A stretch of 45,196 nucleotides of DNA from Pseudomonas ovata (GCF_003131185.1 NZ_QFFU01000037.1:1-45196), one strand, 5' to 3'. Counted from the stretch's first letter, positions 24,946 through 32,921 are shown. The notes: a model not told the origin generated them from the sequence alone. Numbers and translations: made by a program.

Positions 24946-25125
24946 TCAGGAGGCCTCGACAGGGGCTTTTTCGAGATCCTTGGTCTTACCGGTGGTGGCC
25001 GGCACTTCTTCGGCAATCCCGCGCTGGATCAACTCGGCTCCAGTCGCCGCGTTTACGGAGAACTCCGCGCCGGATTCGACATTGCCGAACGGCCCGGAAA
25101 GGTTAGCTTTCGCAATCATTTTCAT
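24946..25125 (-). CDS. Small connector-region protein of unknown function
   Basis: 59 residues (MKMIAKANLSGPFGNVESG at the start, ending KDLEKAPVEAS). A good site GAGG precedes the ATG. It fills the gap between the head-tail joining gene and the gp10-like gene. The central NAATGAELIQRGIAEEV resembles short conserved head-tail module proteins with a GAEF-x-AELI-RG layout. Function not known; probably a small virion-assembly part. Confidence 0.72.
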   Translation of the reverse strand: MKMIAKANLSGPFGNVESGAEFSVNAATGAELIQRGIAEEVPATTGKTKDLEKAPVEAS

Positions 25126-25134
25126 AGTGATTCC

Positions 25135-25455
25135 TCAGGTATTTGGCTCGCTGGAACACAGCAGCCGGAGCATGCTGTTGACGTTATCGGGCAGCGCCGC
25201 CTCGATGGTGTAGGTGATGCCCTTGTGAACCAGGCGCAGACCAGCAACCAAATCGGCAGCAGGCCGGCAGCGGATTTCGGCGGTGATAACACGAGTCATC
25301 TGCTGTGCAACGACGTCGGTACGACCACTTGGCAGCGTGATTTCCGCCCAGATCTGCCGCAGCCCAGTCCAGACCATGGAGCCACCGCCCAGGCCATCCG
25401 AGACGCGCAAATGCTTCTGTACCCAACAGCGATGTCGCAGGGGACCGGCTCTCAT
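25135..25455 (-). CDS. Head-tail joining (head closure) protein
   Basis: 106 residues. It contains HRCWVQKHLRVSDGLGGGSMVW, in two pieces with WAEITLPSGR, then ITAEIRCRPAADLVAGLRLVH and YTIEAALPDNVNSMLRLLCS. This is the pattern of the Phage_H_T_join / SPP1 gp16 family, which closes the head channel and docks the tail. It is coupled to the upstream connector gene by a one-base overlap. Confidence 0.87.
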   Translation of the reverse strand: MRAGPLRHRCWVQKHLRVSDGLGGGSMVWTGLRQIWAEITLPSGRTDVVAQQMTRVITAEIRCRPAADLVAGLRLVHKGITYTIEAALPDNVNSMLRLLCSSEPNT

Positions 25456-25751
25456 CAGAAACGCTTCCTTGTCCAGAGCAAGGCCTGGACGCCCATTGGC
25501 ACCTGATTGACAGATACGCCCACCACAACGTCCTCACGGTTTGCGTACCAATGGCCGACCAGCAGCAGAATGGCCTGCTCCACATCCTTGGTGAGAGCCA
25601 TCTGCCCGGCATCTTCGGGAGTTTCGACAATTCGGCGGTCGCAGTGCTGCTGGACGTACTCAACTGCGGCGTCGACATAGGCGCCGATCAGCAAATCCTC
25701 TTCGGTGCCGTCGATGCGCAGATGGGCTTTGACCAGCAGCAGATCGATCAT
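25455..25751 (-). CDS. Head-tail connector protein (HK97 gp6-like adaptor)
   Basis: 98 residues from ATG 25751; a GTG one codon earlier is also in frame. It is mostly helical: LLLVKAHLRIDGTEEDLLIG, AYVDAAVEYVQQHCDRRI and AILLLVGHWYANREDV. This is the phage gp6-like head-tail connector family, which forms a ring under the portal. Start and upstream stop overlap as TGATG. Order portal - protease - capsid - connector fits HK97-type phages. Confidence 0.88.
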   Translation of the reverse strand: MIDLLLVKAHLRIDGTEEDLLIGAYVDAAVEYVQQHCDRRIVETPEDAGQMALTKDVEQAILLLVGHWYANREDVVVGVSVNQVPMGVQALLWTRKRF

Positions 25752-25930
25752 CACTTTGGCTCTTTCTTGAGAGGCTTTTTGACGGGCTCGGCAGGCGCAT
25801 CGACGACTTCTGCCAGCTCCATGCCCACCAAGGCATTAGCGATATCGTCATCCACTTCGCGCTGTTCGAACTGATCGAAGTTGCCAGCGTGGTAATGAGA
25901 AAACTGACGCAGGGCTCGAATCTTGATCAT
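25751..25930 (-). CDS. Small head-module protein of unknown function
   Basis: 59 residues, MIKIRALRQFSHYHAGNFDQ, an acidic middle (EVDDDIANALVGMELAEVVD) and a Lys/Pro-rich tail. The next gene overlaps its stop. It lies directly after the major capsid gene, a usual place for small decoration or connector-accessory proteins. No clear ribosome binding site, but a strong hairpin ends just upstream of its start. Function unknown. Confidence 0.7.
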   Translation of the reverse strand: MIKIRALRQFSHYHAGNFDQFEQREVDDDIANALVGMELAEVVDAPAEPVKKPLKKEPK

Positions 25931-25939
25931 CGGACAAAC

Positions 25940-25957
25940 GGGGCAGTTACCTGCCCC
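25940..25957 (-). terminator. Hairpin after the capsid gene
   Basis: GGGGCAG-GTAA-CTGCCCC is a perfect 7-bp stem just after the capsid stop, followed on the - strand by GTTTGT. It is a weak terminator or mRNA-stabilising structure that may keep capsid expression above that of the genes after it. Confidence 0.55.
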
Positions 25958-25968
25958 GCCCTCATGGC

Positions 25969-27132
25969 TCAGGGGGTGACGGTAAAGGCGCCCTTGATGA
26001 TCGCCGTTTTCCGGTAGTGGGCCAGCGCCAAGCGTTCTTCGCAGAGGATGGTCACCATGTTCTTGACGAAGTTGTCGCGGTCTTCGCGGCTGACCTCGAC
26101 AGTGGCATCCATGCGGTCCCAGACCTGCGAGGCGAGGTCGAAACCACCTACGGTGAAGGTTCCAACAGCTTGGGCCTTGGTGGCGACCACAGGCAGACCC
26201 CACATCACTTTCGCAGCGAATGCAGCCGGCCCGCCGAAGATGTAACGGCCGTCCGAGTCTTTCAGAAGCGCGATGGCGTGCCAGTCGCGAGGGTTGAGAA
26301 TCAAGCCCGAGGCCTCGAACTCCGACTCACTGGTCTGGAAGATCGCGTGCGCAATCTGATCCGCACGGGTGTCGCCGGTCACGTTCAGGGCGGTGTCGTA
26401 AGCCGTGGCAACCTGGTTCAGGCCCAGCAGGTTGTCGCCGGTACCGTCGCCGTTGAGCAACTGGCCTTCTTCAACCAGCGCCAGACCGAACAGCAGGCGG
26501 TTGTTCACGTAGGATTCCAGCATCGGCGCGTCGTCCATCACCTGGCGCGAGGCCTGAATCCAGTGCGCGATGGTTTTGACGGTCGCGTTTTCCTTGGTGA
26601 AGGTCAGCTGCGATTCCGGCTTGAGAGTGCCCTCGGCCACCGGTGCCGCGCTGTTGGTGAACACGTTTTCACGCACGTATTCCAGCGAGTTGGAGCTGAT
26701 GCGCCCCTGCGCCAGCAGGTCGCGAATGGTCAAACGGCGCAGGCCTGGCATCAGGATACCCGCGTTACGCTGCGGCTCGATCAACGCGCCAGCCGAGGCA
26801 GCGCCGCTGCCCAGGGCTTTATCGAAGCTTTTGACCTCGACTTTGCCAGAAGACTTGCCGTCCCAGGCCTTTTTCAGGTCTTCGGCGGTCTGGGCGGCAA
26901 AGCTTTTCTTGTTCGCCGGATTGTCCAGGTTGCCGCCGGCCAGCTTCTGCTCCAGATCGAACAGACGGGTGCCGGATTTGGTCAGCTCTTCCTGAACAGT
27001 CGCCAGATCGGTCTGGAGTTTCTTGCTGACCTCGCCGGTCGCGGTGATTTCTTTCTTTTGCGCCTCGAACAGCTCGGTCATGTTGGCCTGAGCGGTTTCA
27101 ATGGCTTTCTGGATCTGGGCCAGTTCGGACAT
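25969..27132 (-). CDS. Major capsid protein, HK97 fold
   Basis: 387 residues. An N-terminal coiled-coil delta/scaffold region (about 1-115) is followed by the HK97 core: GAASAGALIEPQRNAGIL, LTIRDLLAQGRISSNSLEYV, LNPRDWHAIALLKDSDGRYI, FGGPAAFAAKVMWGLPVVAT and FVKNMVTILCEERLALAHYR. The delta domain is probably removed by the upstream protease. I chose ATG 27132 because AGGA lies 8 nt upstream; a TTG two codons earlier is less likely. Confidence 0.95.
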   Translation of the reverse strand: MSELAQIQKAIETAQANMTELFEAQKKEITATGEVSKKLQTDLATVQEELTKSGTRLFDLEQKLAGGNLDNPANKKSFAAQTAEDLKKAWDGKSSGKVEVKSFDKALGSGAASAGALIEPQRNAGILMPGLRRLTIRDLLAQGRISSNSLEYVRENVFTNSAAPVAEGTLKPESQLTFTKENATVKTIAHWIQASRQVMDDAPMLESYVNNRLLFGLALVEEGQLLNGDGTGDNLLGLNQVATAYDTALNVTGDTRADQIAHAIFQTSESEFEASGLILNPRDWHAIALLKDSDGRYIFGGPAAFAAKVMWGLPVVATKAQAVGTFTVGGFDLASQVWDRMDATVEVSREDRDNFVKNMVTILCEERLALAHYRKTAIIKGAFTVTP

Positions 27133-27134
27133 GA

Positions 27135-27797
27135 TCAATTTCCTACAGATGGGAAGGACTTGATGCGATTCAGGATCGCGGTAATTTCGCCACCTTCGGA
27201 ATCGCTCCGAACTGCGGACTTGATGCGGGCAATGAATGCCTGCGCTTCGGACTTGGAGAGCCCTGCTGAATCCCTCAGCCAGTTCTCTGCGTCACGGATG
27301 CTTTCAATGGCGTCCATGCTCTTGAGCGCGGACACCGTGGCCTGCTCGTTGGCAGGAAAGGTGCAGATGCTGATCTCGCTGAGCCGGGACACGTTCTTGA
27401 ACGAGTACCCGGTGGCGATCGGCGAAAGATCGTCCTTGGTGGCCGAGAACCCGACCGACATGCCGCCGACCGTGCCGTGCAGCATCGCGGCCTTGAGGGC
27501 GTCAGACTGAGGGTTGCCGGGGGTCAGCTCGCCGCGCACCAGCAAGCCGGTGCTGTCCTCGGCCAGGTTCAGCCACTTGCCCACCGGAATCTCGTTGCGC
27601 CGATGGTTGAAGAACATCGCCACGGCGCGTGTCTGGGTCTTCAGGGCCTGAGCGAAGGCTCCGGCCTCGATAATGTCGCCATCGCTATCCACGACACCGA
27701 ACACGCTCGCATACCCCTCGAAAACGCCTTGGGTGCCGCCGGAAGCAAACTTGATAGAGGCCTGATCGAAGGCCAGGGTCTTGCACATACTGGGCAT
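27135..27797 (-). CDS. Prohead maturation protease, HK97 family
   Basis: 220 residues. It shows FEGYASVFGVVDSDGDIIEAGAF in pieces, VAMFFNHRRNEIPVGKW with the catalytic His, GMSVGF and LSEISICTFPANEQATV with the probable catalytic Ser. This serine protease trims the capsid delta domain during head maturation. GGAGG precedes the ATG. The stop lies two bases before the capsid start, so the pair is coupled. Confidence 0.93.
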   Translation of the reverse strand: MPSMCKTLAFDQASIKFASGGTQGVFEGYASVFGVVDSDGDIIEAGAFAQALKTQTRAVAMFFNHRRNEIPVGKWLNLAEDSTGLLVRGELTPGNPQSDALKAAMLHGTVGGMSVGFSATKDDLSPIATGYSFKNVSRLSEISICTFPANEQATVSALKSMDAIESIRDAENWLRDSAGLSKSEAQAFIARIKSAVRSDSEGGEITAILNRIKSFPSVGN

Positions 27798-27810
27798 TGC
27801 AGCCTCCAGA

Positions 27811-27845
27811 AAAACTAAACCCCGCTGGGTGCGGGGTTCGTTTTG
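27811..27845. terminator. Terminator-like hairpin overlapping the end of the portal gene
   Basis: CCCCGC-TGGGT-GCGGGG (27820-27836) has T-rich flanks on both sides. On the - strand it is followed by TTTAGTTTTT. It encodes the last portal residues NPAPSGV and ends just before the protease ribosome binding site. Confidence 0.65.
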
Positions 27846-29086
27846 CCAAGTTGGGTAAGGGGTACGTTCTGCGATTGCCGGGTTGCAACGTCGCCGCCAT
27901 CGACTGGGGGTCGATTGTTGACTCGACGCCCCTCGTTGATCGTGAGAAGGCCGGTATCGACCAGGGTTTTCATGTAGTTCGCCCTGGCCGTCGAATCACC
28001 ACTCAGCAAGCCATCGCGGTTGTGTTCGGCGTGAAGCCGCCCAAGGTCGGATGGCTTGACCAGCCAGCGCAGAATGCAGCCTTCCCATATCTCCAGGTAC
28101 GCATCGAGGCTGTACTGAAGAAAGCCAAGGTTCTGCTGTTCAATACCGGAGCCCCAGCTGGTGGATTTTTCGACATCGCCCACCAGGTGCGGGGGTACGC
28201 CAAAGAAGCGCGCCAGCTCGCTGACCTGAAACTTCCGGGCCGCCATCGTTTCTGCATCCTGTGGGCTGACGCCGATGGCCTGGGTGGTAAACCCACCTTC
28301 GAGCACCCAAAGCCGCTTTTTGACAGGACCGCCAGAGATCTCCTTGAAGTTTTCCTCGACCTGGGCGCGCTGATCCTTGTTCAGCAGCTTACCGTCGCCA
28401 GTCATCAGCAGCTGTGGCGACTTGGCGCCATTGGCGTAGAAGTCGCGCTGCTGGTCTTCCATGGCCACGGCCACACCCGCCGTCTTTGCGGCAAAGGCGA
28501 TGGGCGACAAGCCCACCAGGCCGTTGAAGCCAAACCCCTTCAGGTGGAAGATTTCGCTCTGTTTGAAGTCGGCATACTCGCTGTCTCGCCGGTAGCGGTA
28601 GACGACCCGCTTACCCTCAAGCCGTACGTCCATGTTTACCGACATGAGCGGCACAAGACTGATTACGTCGCCCACCGAGTTGCGCTCAATCAGGGCATAG
28701 GCATTGCCGTAGTAGCAAAGCTGCATCGTCATCGAGACACGGAAATCAAAAGCCGTCATGAACTGGTTCGGGCTGTACCGCAGCAAGCGCGCCAAGGGGT
28801 TGTCCAGCCCTACCTTCTTCCGGTCATCGTCTTTCGTCTCAAATACATCCAGCGGCATGCAGGCCGTTACGCTGCTGATCAACCGCACGCAGGCAAATAC
28901 TGTTGAAATCTGTAGCGAGCGCTCGTCATTGACGACCGAGTCGCCCACTACGCCAGAAGCTGATACTGGCCCGGTTTGAGAGCCTTTTTCAGGAGTCATC
29001 AGGCGGCCGCCAACGAAAAAGCTCGCCATGCGCGCCCAGAAAGGACTGCGGGTGCGCAGGTCAATGCTGTAGTCGGTGTCTGCCAT
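27815..29086 (-). CDS. Portal protein, HK97/lambda family
   Basis: 423 residues. Landmarks are ISTVFACVRLISSVTACMPL, NPLARLLRYSPNQFMTAFDF, MQLCYYGNAYALIERN, FHLKGFGFNGLVGLSPIAFA, ARFFGVPPHLVGDVEKSTSWGSGIEQQ in parts, and a C-terminal GLLTINEGRRVNNRPPVDGG. The protein forms the dodecameric DNA channel at one capsid vertex and docks the terminase. The start overlaps the stop of the terminase gene. Length normal. Confidence 0.95.
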   Translation of the reverse strand: MADTDYSIDLRTRSPFWARMASFFVGGRLMTPEKGSQTGPVSASGVVGDSVVNDERSLQISTVFACVRLISSVTACMPLDVFETKDDDRKKVGLDNPLARLLRYSPNQFMTAFDFRVSMTMQLCYYGNAYALIERNSVGDVISLVPLMSVNMDVRLEGKRVVYRYRRDSEYADFKQSEIFHLKGFGFNGLVGLSPIAFAAKTAGVAVAMEDQQRDFYANGAKSPQLLMTGDGKLLNKDQRAQVEENFKEISGGPVKKRLWVLEGGFTTQAIGVSPQDAETMAARKFQVSELARFFGVPPHLVGDVEKSTSWGSGIEQQNLGFLQYSLDAYLEIWEGCILRWLVKPSDLGRLHAEHNRDGLLSGDSTARANYMKTLVDTGLLTINEGRRVNNRPPVDGGDVATRQSQNVPLTQLGKTNPAPSGV

Positions 29087-30807
29087 TACATGCTCATTGG
29101 TCTGGAAAGAAAGTCATCGACAGATCCTTGCGGCTCACGATTCGCAAGCACTCGACCTATCGCCATGATCAGCGCCACGGCGCCGTCGATCTTGTTATCA
29201 TTGCCCTGCTTGATTGCGCGCACAACGTCGTCGTTGCCCGGCAGGAACTTGCCGATCACGTTGCCGATACACCAGGTCATGATCGGGTTGCCGTCATGGT
29301 GGAAACGGCCCGATTCAATCGCCGCCTCCAGCTCTTTCATGGGGTCGGAGATGTTTGTGTAGTTCTGGACAATGGTGATCGGCGACAGCCCCTCGTCATC
29401 CAACTGGTGACTGAGGTTCGTGGCCCCGTGCGGATCGATAGGGCTCTCGCGCACAGGCGCCAGCTTGTTGGCCTCCTTGCATTCCTCAAGGATGTCCCGG
29501 TAGTCGATCTCGGCGCCCTGCGAGGTGTACAGATGGCCGGAGTTGATCCAGGCCTGATACCGCTCATGCATGCGGCGGTTGTCGGTGTCGAAGGCGGTGT
29601 CTTCCGGCACCCAGAATCGCGGGGCTACGCAGTAATAGTGAATCTTCCCGTCGATTTCCCGCCAGAACAGCCTGGCCATAGAGTTCATGTCCAGCTTTCG
29701 GGCCAGGTCGAGGCCCAGATTGCATTCCTGGCCCTCGAATTGCTCCAGGGCCAGACTCTTGTCTTCGCAGGCCTTCCAGCTTTGCAGGTTGAAGAACCCG
29801 GTTTTCGCGCTCACCCAGACGTTGAGATGCTTGGTTTTGAACGTGTTGGTGAAGCGCGCCGAGCGAATGGCTCGCTGCAGTTGGCTCTCCAGGTACTCCG
29901 GGAACACGGAGACGCCCATGCAGGGGTTGGCCTTGGCCAGATTCTTCGGATCGGTCCAGTCGTCACCCTCGTCCAGGGTCCAGATGTAGCCGAAAAGCTC
30001 TTCGTCCGGCACCGTGCCGTCGAGCATTTCCAGCACCTGGCGGCGCTTGTCGTAGCACGGCCCCTCAATGTTCGCGCCGGCGGTCGTGATGATGAACATC
30101 AGCGGCTGCCGGCGGGCGCCCATGCCGGTGAGCATGGTGTCGTACAGCGCGGCGGTTTCGTGCTCGTGAAATTCGTCGATGATCGCGCAGCTGGGCGATG
30201 CGCCGTCGCCGGGATCGCCGATCAGGGGTTCAAACCGGCTGTTATCGGCCGGAATGTTCATGTTCGAGGCGTTGATCTCGATGCCGGCCGCGCGGGTCAG
30301 CATCGGAGAGCGCTGAATCATCAGCTTGGCAGGGCGAAACACCTCCCAGGCTTGCTTCTCGCTGGTCGCACCAGCGTAAACCTCGGCGCCGAACTCCTTG
30401 TCCATCACGAACATGCTGGTTCCGACGCCGGCAGCAATCACGCTTTTGCCGTTCTTGCGCGGCACCTCCCAGTAGCTCTCGCGGAAGCGGCGGTAAGCGC
30501 CTTTCTTCCTCACCCAGCCGAACGTGCAGGCCAGGCCGAACAATTGCCACGGCTCCAGGGTGATCAGTTGCCGCCGGTACGCCCATTCACCCTTGGTGTG
30601 GGGCAAAAGCTGCATGAATTTCAGCTTTTTCTCGGCCTTGGCCGGGTCGAACTTGTACGGGAAATCTTTCGAGCGGCTCTTGGCAACGTCGTCGAAGTGC
30701 CGCTCAATCGCCTGGTGAATGAACCGGCAGGCCGGAAACTTGCCTTTCAGGACAGACCTCGCCCAAACCATCGCCTTGTCGACGTTGGTGTGCGAGGTTT
30801 TGGCCAT
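29086..30807 (-). CDS. Terminase large subunit
   Basis: 573 residues. The ATPase has a Walker A-like motif EVPRKNGKS (about 114-122) and a Walker B CAIIDEFHEH (207-216). The nuclease domain contains NLGLDLARKLDMNSMARLF and a late KIDGAVALIMAIGR. This is the HK97-type TerL family that pumps DNA into the capsid and cuts at packaging ends. It is coupled by one-base overlaps to TerS upstream and portal downstream. Confidence 0.95.
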   Translation of the reverse strand: MAKTSHTNVDKAMVWARSVLKGKFPACRFIHQAIERHFDDVAKSRSKDFPYKFDPAKAEKKLKFMQLLPHTKGEWAYRRQLITLEPWQLFGLACTFGWVRKKGAYRRFRESYWEVPRKNGKSVIAAGVGTSMFVMDKEFGAEVYAGATSEKQAWEVFRPAKLMIQRSPMLTRAAGIEINASNMNIPADNSRFEPLIGDPGDGASPSCAIIDEFHEHETAALYDTMLTGMGARRQPLMFIITTAGANIEGPCYDKRRQVLEMLDGTVPDEELFGYIWTLDEGDDWTDPKNLAKANPCMGVSVFPEYLESQLQRAIRSARFTNTFKTKHLNVWVSAKTGFFNLQSWKACEDKSLALEQFEGQECNLGLDLARKLDMNSMARLFWREIDGKIHYYCVAPRFWVPEDTAFDTDNRRMHERYQAWINSGHLYTSQGAEIDYRDILEECKEANKLAPVRESPIDPHGATNLSHQLDDEGLSPITIVQNYTNISDPMKELEAAIESGRFHHDGNPIMTWCIGNVIGKFLPGNDDVVRAIKQGNDNKIDGAVALIMAIGRVLANREPQGSVDDFLSRPMSM

Positions 30808-31286
30808 CAGGAGTTCATCAAGTCTGCAAACGGGTTGGTGGGTTCCGGCTTGTTGTTGCCGATGATCTTGGATCTGCTGGCCGGATCGAGGCCCAACATC
30901 GAGCCGAAAGTCACCATCTGCCGCATCGCCTCGTTCGCGGCGGTCAGGGCCGGGTTCTTGATGGGGCTGCCCTGGGCGGATGTAACGACAATGCCGTACT
31001 GATCAATCGATTCCTGAGCCAGCCGCCAGTTGCCGTATGCCGAGCAAAACGCCTCGACGTTGTGCAGGTCGGTTAACGCCAAGACCTGCGCCGAACACAG
31101 TTGCGGGACGATCATCTGCCAGACGCGGCGAGCGTTTTCGCTCAACCATTCAGGCGGGTCGATATTCGTCACGCGGGAAAAATCAGGCTCCCCCTTGTTG
31201 AGCGCTCGCTTGCCGGGATTACCCGCCAGAGCCTTCTGGGCCGTGGGTTTGGGACGACGGCCCGACCGTCCCGCGACCCCTGGCAT
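30807..31286 (-). CDS. Terminase small subunit, P27 family
   Basis: 159 residues: MPGVAGRSGRRPKPTAQKAL, AGNPGKRALNKGEPDF, PPEWLSENARRVWQMIVPQL, and LTAANEAMRQMVTFGSMLGLDPASRSKI in pieces. This is the P27 family typical of HK97-type cos phages. It recognises the packaging site and recruits TerL. GGAG lies 7 nt before the ATG. The AT-rich stretch just upstream is a good candidate for its binding site. Confidence 0.93.
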   Translation of the reverse strand: MPGVAGRSGRRPKPTAQKALAGNPGKRALNKGEPDFSRVTNIDPPEWLSENARRVWQMIVPQLCSAQVLALTDLHNVEAFCSAYGNWRLAQESIDQYGIVVTSAQGSPIKNPALTAANEAMRQMVTFGSMLGLDPASRSKIIGNNKPEPTNPFADLMNS

Positions 31287-31511
31287 CGGTTAACTCCTGA
31301 ACTTTATATTTCGCGGCTTTGAAAGAAAGGTGGGGCGGACCATTTCCGAGCAAAAGACTCCGAACTTTTTACCTCCCCCCTCCCGCACAAATACGAACAA
31401 TTCTCAATTTCAAAAAGAATCATAGAAAAATATGCAAGTCAATATTTATTTTTAAAATATTGATAAATAATTTATGAGAATAATTCTCAAATCAGCACCG
31501 GCCAGAATCGT
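31287..31511 (-). other. AT-rich candidate cos/packaging region with IHF-type site
   Basis: This 225-bp gap between HNH nuclease and TerS turns very AT-rich from about 31390. TAAAATATTGATA (31453-31465) matches the IHF consensus YAANNNNTTGATW exactly. GAGAAT-A-ATTCTC is a dyad at 31476-31488, and AATTCTCAA recurs near 31400. In HK97-type phages the cos site lies between the HNH nuclease and TerS genes. A cos role is inference. Confidence 0.5.
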
Positions 31512-31901
31512 CTATTTGACTGGATAACCATCCAGCCCAACAGCAGGCCGGTAAACGTAACCCAGATCCTCTGCCGTTTTGCGGTTGTGGCAGCCGCTGG
31601 GGCCTTTGCAGAGCACCTGACAGTTGTCCTCAATGTCCTGACCGCCCTTAAACAGCGGCACCTTGTGGTCAAGCTCAAAGCCGCTTGGGTAATCAGTGAG
31701 CCGACCGCATATGGCACAGGTCGGATTCTTGCTCCAGACACTGAGCCGCCGCTTCTGGAGCGCCCTGCCCGCCATCCGGGGCAACGACTTTTCGGGGCGT
31801 TTCACCTTGGCCAGATCCGCATGCTGGTCGCAGTAGGCGGCGTTGCGGTGCAGCGTGTTGCAGCCTGCAAACCTGCATGGCTTCTGGGGGCGCTGCGGCA
31901 T
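31512..31901 (-). CDS. HNH endonuclease
   Basis: 129 residues. Zinc-binding cysteines occur in CAICG and CKGPSGCHNRK, and the HNH core reads FELDHKVPLFKGG, EDNCQVLC and CHNRKTAEDLG. Extra N-terminal cysteines (CRFAGCN, YCDQH) may bind a second zinc. Phage HNH proteins next to TerS/TerL stimulate cutting at cos in HK97-type phages, and the position here fits that role. The start is the ATG at 31901; a short conserved ORF precedes it. Confidence 0.92.
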   Translation of the reverse strand: MPQRPQKPCRFAGCNTLHRNAAYCDQHADLAKVKRPEKSLPRMAGRALQKRRLSVWSKNPTCAICGRLTDYPSGFELDHKVPLFKGGQDIEDNCQVLCKGPSGCHNRKTAEDLGYVYRPAVGLDGYPVK

Positions 31902-31908
31902 TGGCTAC

Positions 31909-32040
31909 TCACTCTACGGTTGCGGTCGGCCAGATCACTCTCGCGCATGCCAGTGCTTCGGCGTGACTGAGTTCCGGTCCCATCGGGATCATTGGGAATG
32001 GTGGGTAGCCTGGCACTGTCACCGACCAGGACTTATTCAC
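31909..32040 (-). CDS. Small conserved phage protein (SWSVTVPGYPPF type)
   Basis: 43 codons from a GTG that overlaps the Rz1 stop (GTGA). It reads (M)NKSWSVTVPGYPPFPMIPMG, then ELSHAEALACARVIWPTATVE. The layout W-V-V-PG-PPF followed by HAEAL-ARVIWP is one I recall from short hypothetical proteins of Pseudomonas phages. It fills the gap between Rz1 and HNH. Function unknown; an uncharacterised helper of lysis or packaging is possible. Confidence 0.65.
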   Translation of the reverse strand: MNKSWSVTVPGYPPFPMIPMGPELSHAEALACARVIWPTATVE

Positions 32041-32303
32041 TTGCTCTGGCTACGCAGGATCTGGGCATCGACCTGATCGGCGCATGTGTCCAGCAGGTTG
32101 ACGGCTCGATCCTTCAGCGCCCATACATCACCGTTCAATTGCAGGTCGGCGTCGGCATCAGTCACCCGTTCGCATGGCACCAGCTCAGGTGGCTCAATTC
32201 GAACGGCTGTTGTCTTTGTTACCACCGGTGCTGCGCAGGCCGTCAGGCAGAGGCTGAGCAGCCCAATCACGCACCGGTTTGCTGTTGCGCTTGAGTTTTT
32301 CAA
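32037..32303 (-). CDS. Rz1-like outer-membrane spanin lipoprotein
   Basis: 88 codons in a different frame, starting inside the Rz gene and running past its end. From TTG 32303 it reads (M)KNSSATANRCVIGLLSLCLTAC, a short signal peptide with a lipobox LTAC, so it should be lipidated and sorted to the outer membrane. The mature part includes a short Pro-rich region (RIEPPELVPCER). With Rz it spans the periplasm and fuses the membranes at the end of lysis. The start codon is uncertain because no strong ribosome binding site is visible. Confidence 0.8.
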   Translation of the reverse strand: MKNSSATANRCVIGLLSLCLTACAAPVVTKTTAVRIEPPELVPCERVTDADADLQLNGDVWALKDRAVNLLDTCADQVDAQILRSQSK

Positions 32304-32610
32304 AGTCTGCCCTCGCCTGTCTGGCTTTCGTTTCGCTGGCCTGCAACCGCTTGGCCAGATCGGCCTGATAGTCGGCGTTGCGTTTGGCTTCGGCGCGCAG
32401 CGTGGTGATCGTTGCTTGGCTCTCAACGTTGGCAGCGACTGCATCAGCCCTGCTCTTTGTCTCGATGGCCAGGTCACCTTGTAGCGTGACGACTCGGACC
32501 TGTTGGATGGCGATTAGCAAAGCCATCACGATCGTGATCACTAGGGCGACTGCGATGACGCGCATCACCCCGCCGACCTTGGTCGCGGCGGCTACAGGTT
32601 CGAGGCTCAT
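32194..32610 (-). CDS. Rz-like inner-membrane spanin
   Basis: 138 residues. An N-terminal membrane helix (VMRVIAVALVITIVMALLIA) is followed by a periplasmic coiled coil (LQGDLAIETKSRADAVAANV, LAKRLQASETKARQARADFE). It ends with PLPDGLRSTGGNKDNSRSN. This is the Rz layout: a signal-anchor inner-membrane spanin that pairs with the outer-membrane lipoprotein encoded in the overlapping frame. It is coupled to the holin gene by ATGA. Confidence 0.85.
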   Translation of the reverse strand: MSLEPVAAATKVGGVMRVIAVALVITIVMALLIAIQQVRVVTLQGDLAIETKSRADAVAANVESQATITTLRAEAKRNADYQADLAKRLQASETKARQARADFEKLKRNSKPVRDWAAQPLPDGLRSTGGNKDNSRSN

Positions 32611-32921
32611 ACCGAATCCACCTTGCGATTGAGGAAGCGCATAAGAAACTCCCGCATCACAGTAACGCCAAGAAAGCCGATGGCGCCGCCGGCAACAATG
32701 GATGCGCTGGCTGGCCACTCCATCCACTCGATGACGATGGACGCCACGAGACTGAGGCAGCCGCAGATCAACGATTCAAGAATGACGCGCCAAGGCTTGG
32801 TCCCCGGAGCGTCGTACAGCACCCGCAGGAATGAAATGACGGTCGCCATAATTACCCCCTGCCACAGCGGATCAGAGAGGGCCAACCAGATTCGGGCCCA
32901 GGTGTCTGGTTTGTCAGGCAT
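32607..32921 (-). CDS. Phage holin, superfamily III-like
   Basis: 104 residues from ATG 32921 (MPDKPDTWARIWLALSDPLW). Three hydrophobic segments are visible: GVIMATVISFLRVLY, ILESLICGCLSLVASIVIEW and ASIVAGGAIGFLGVTVMREF. The C-terminus is charged (FLNRKVDSV). This matches LydA/holin-III type proteins of Pseudomonas phages, which form membrane holes at lysis time. It is the first protein gene after the late leader and its four terminators. The ribosome binding site is weak. Confidence 0.85.
   Translation of the reverse strand: MPDKPDTWARIWLALSDPLWQGVIMATVISFLRVLYDAPGTKPWRVILESLICGCLSLVASIVIEWMEWPASASIVAGGAIGFLGVTVMREFLMRFLNRKVDSV

Noticed and set aside
26017..27510. A 497-codon + strand frame opposite capsid and protease
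   Set aside because: The opposite strand encodes clear HK97 capsid and protease proteins; this frame is a composition artefact.
29128..31002. A 624-codon open frame on the + strand opposite the terminase genes
   Set aside because: It mirrors the large and small terminase genes in a GC-rich region. Its His/Arg/Val-rich composition is that of an antisense frame and it has no recognisable domain.
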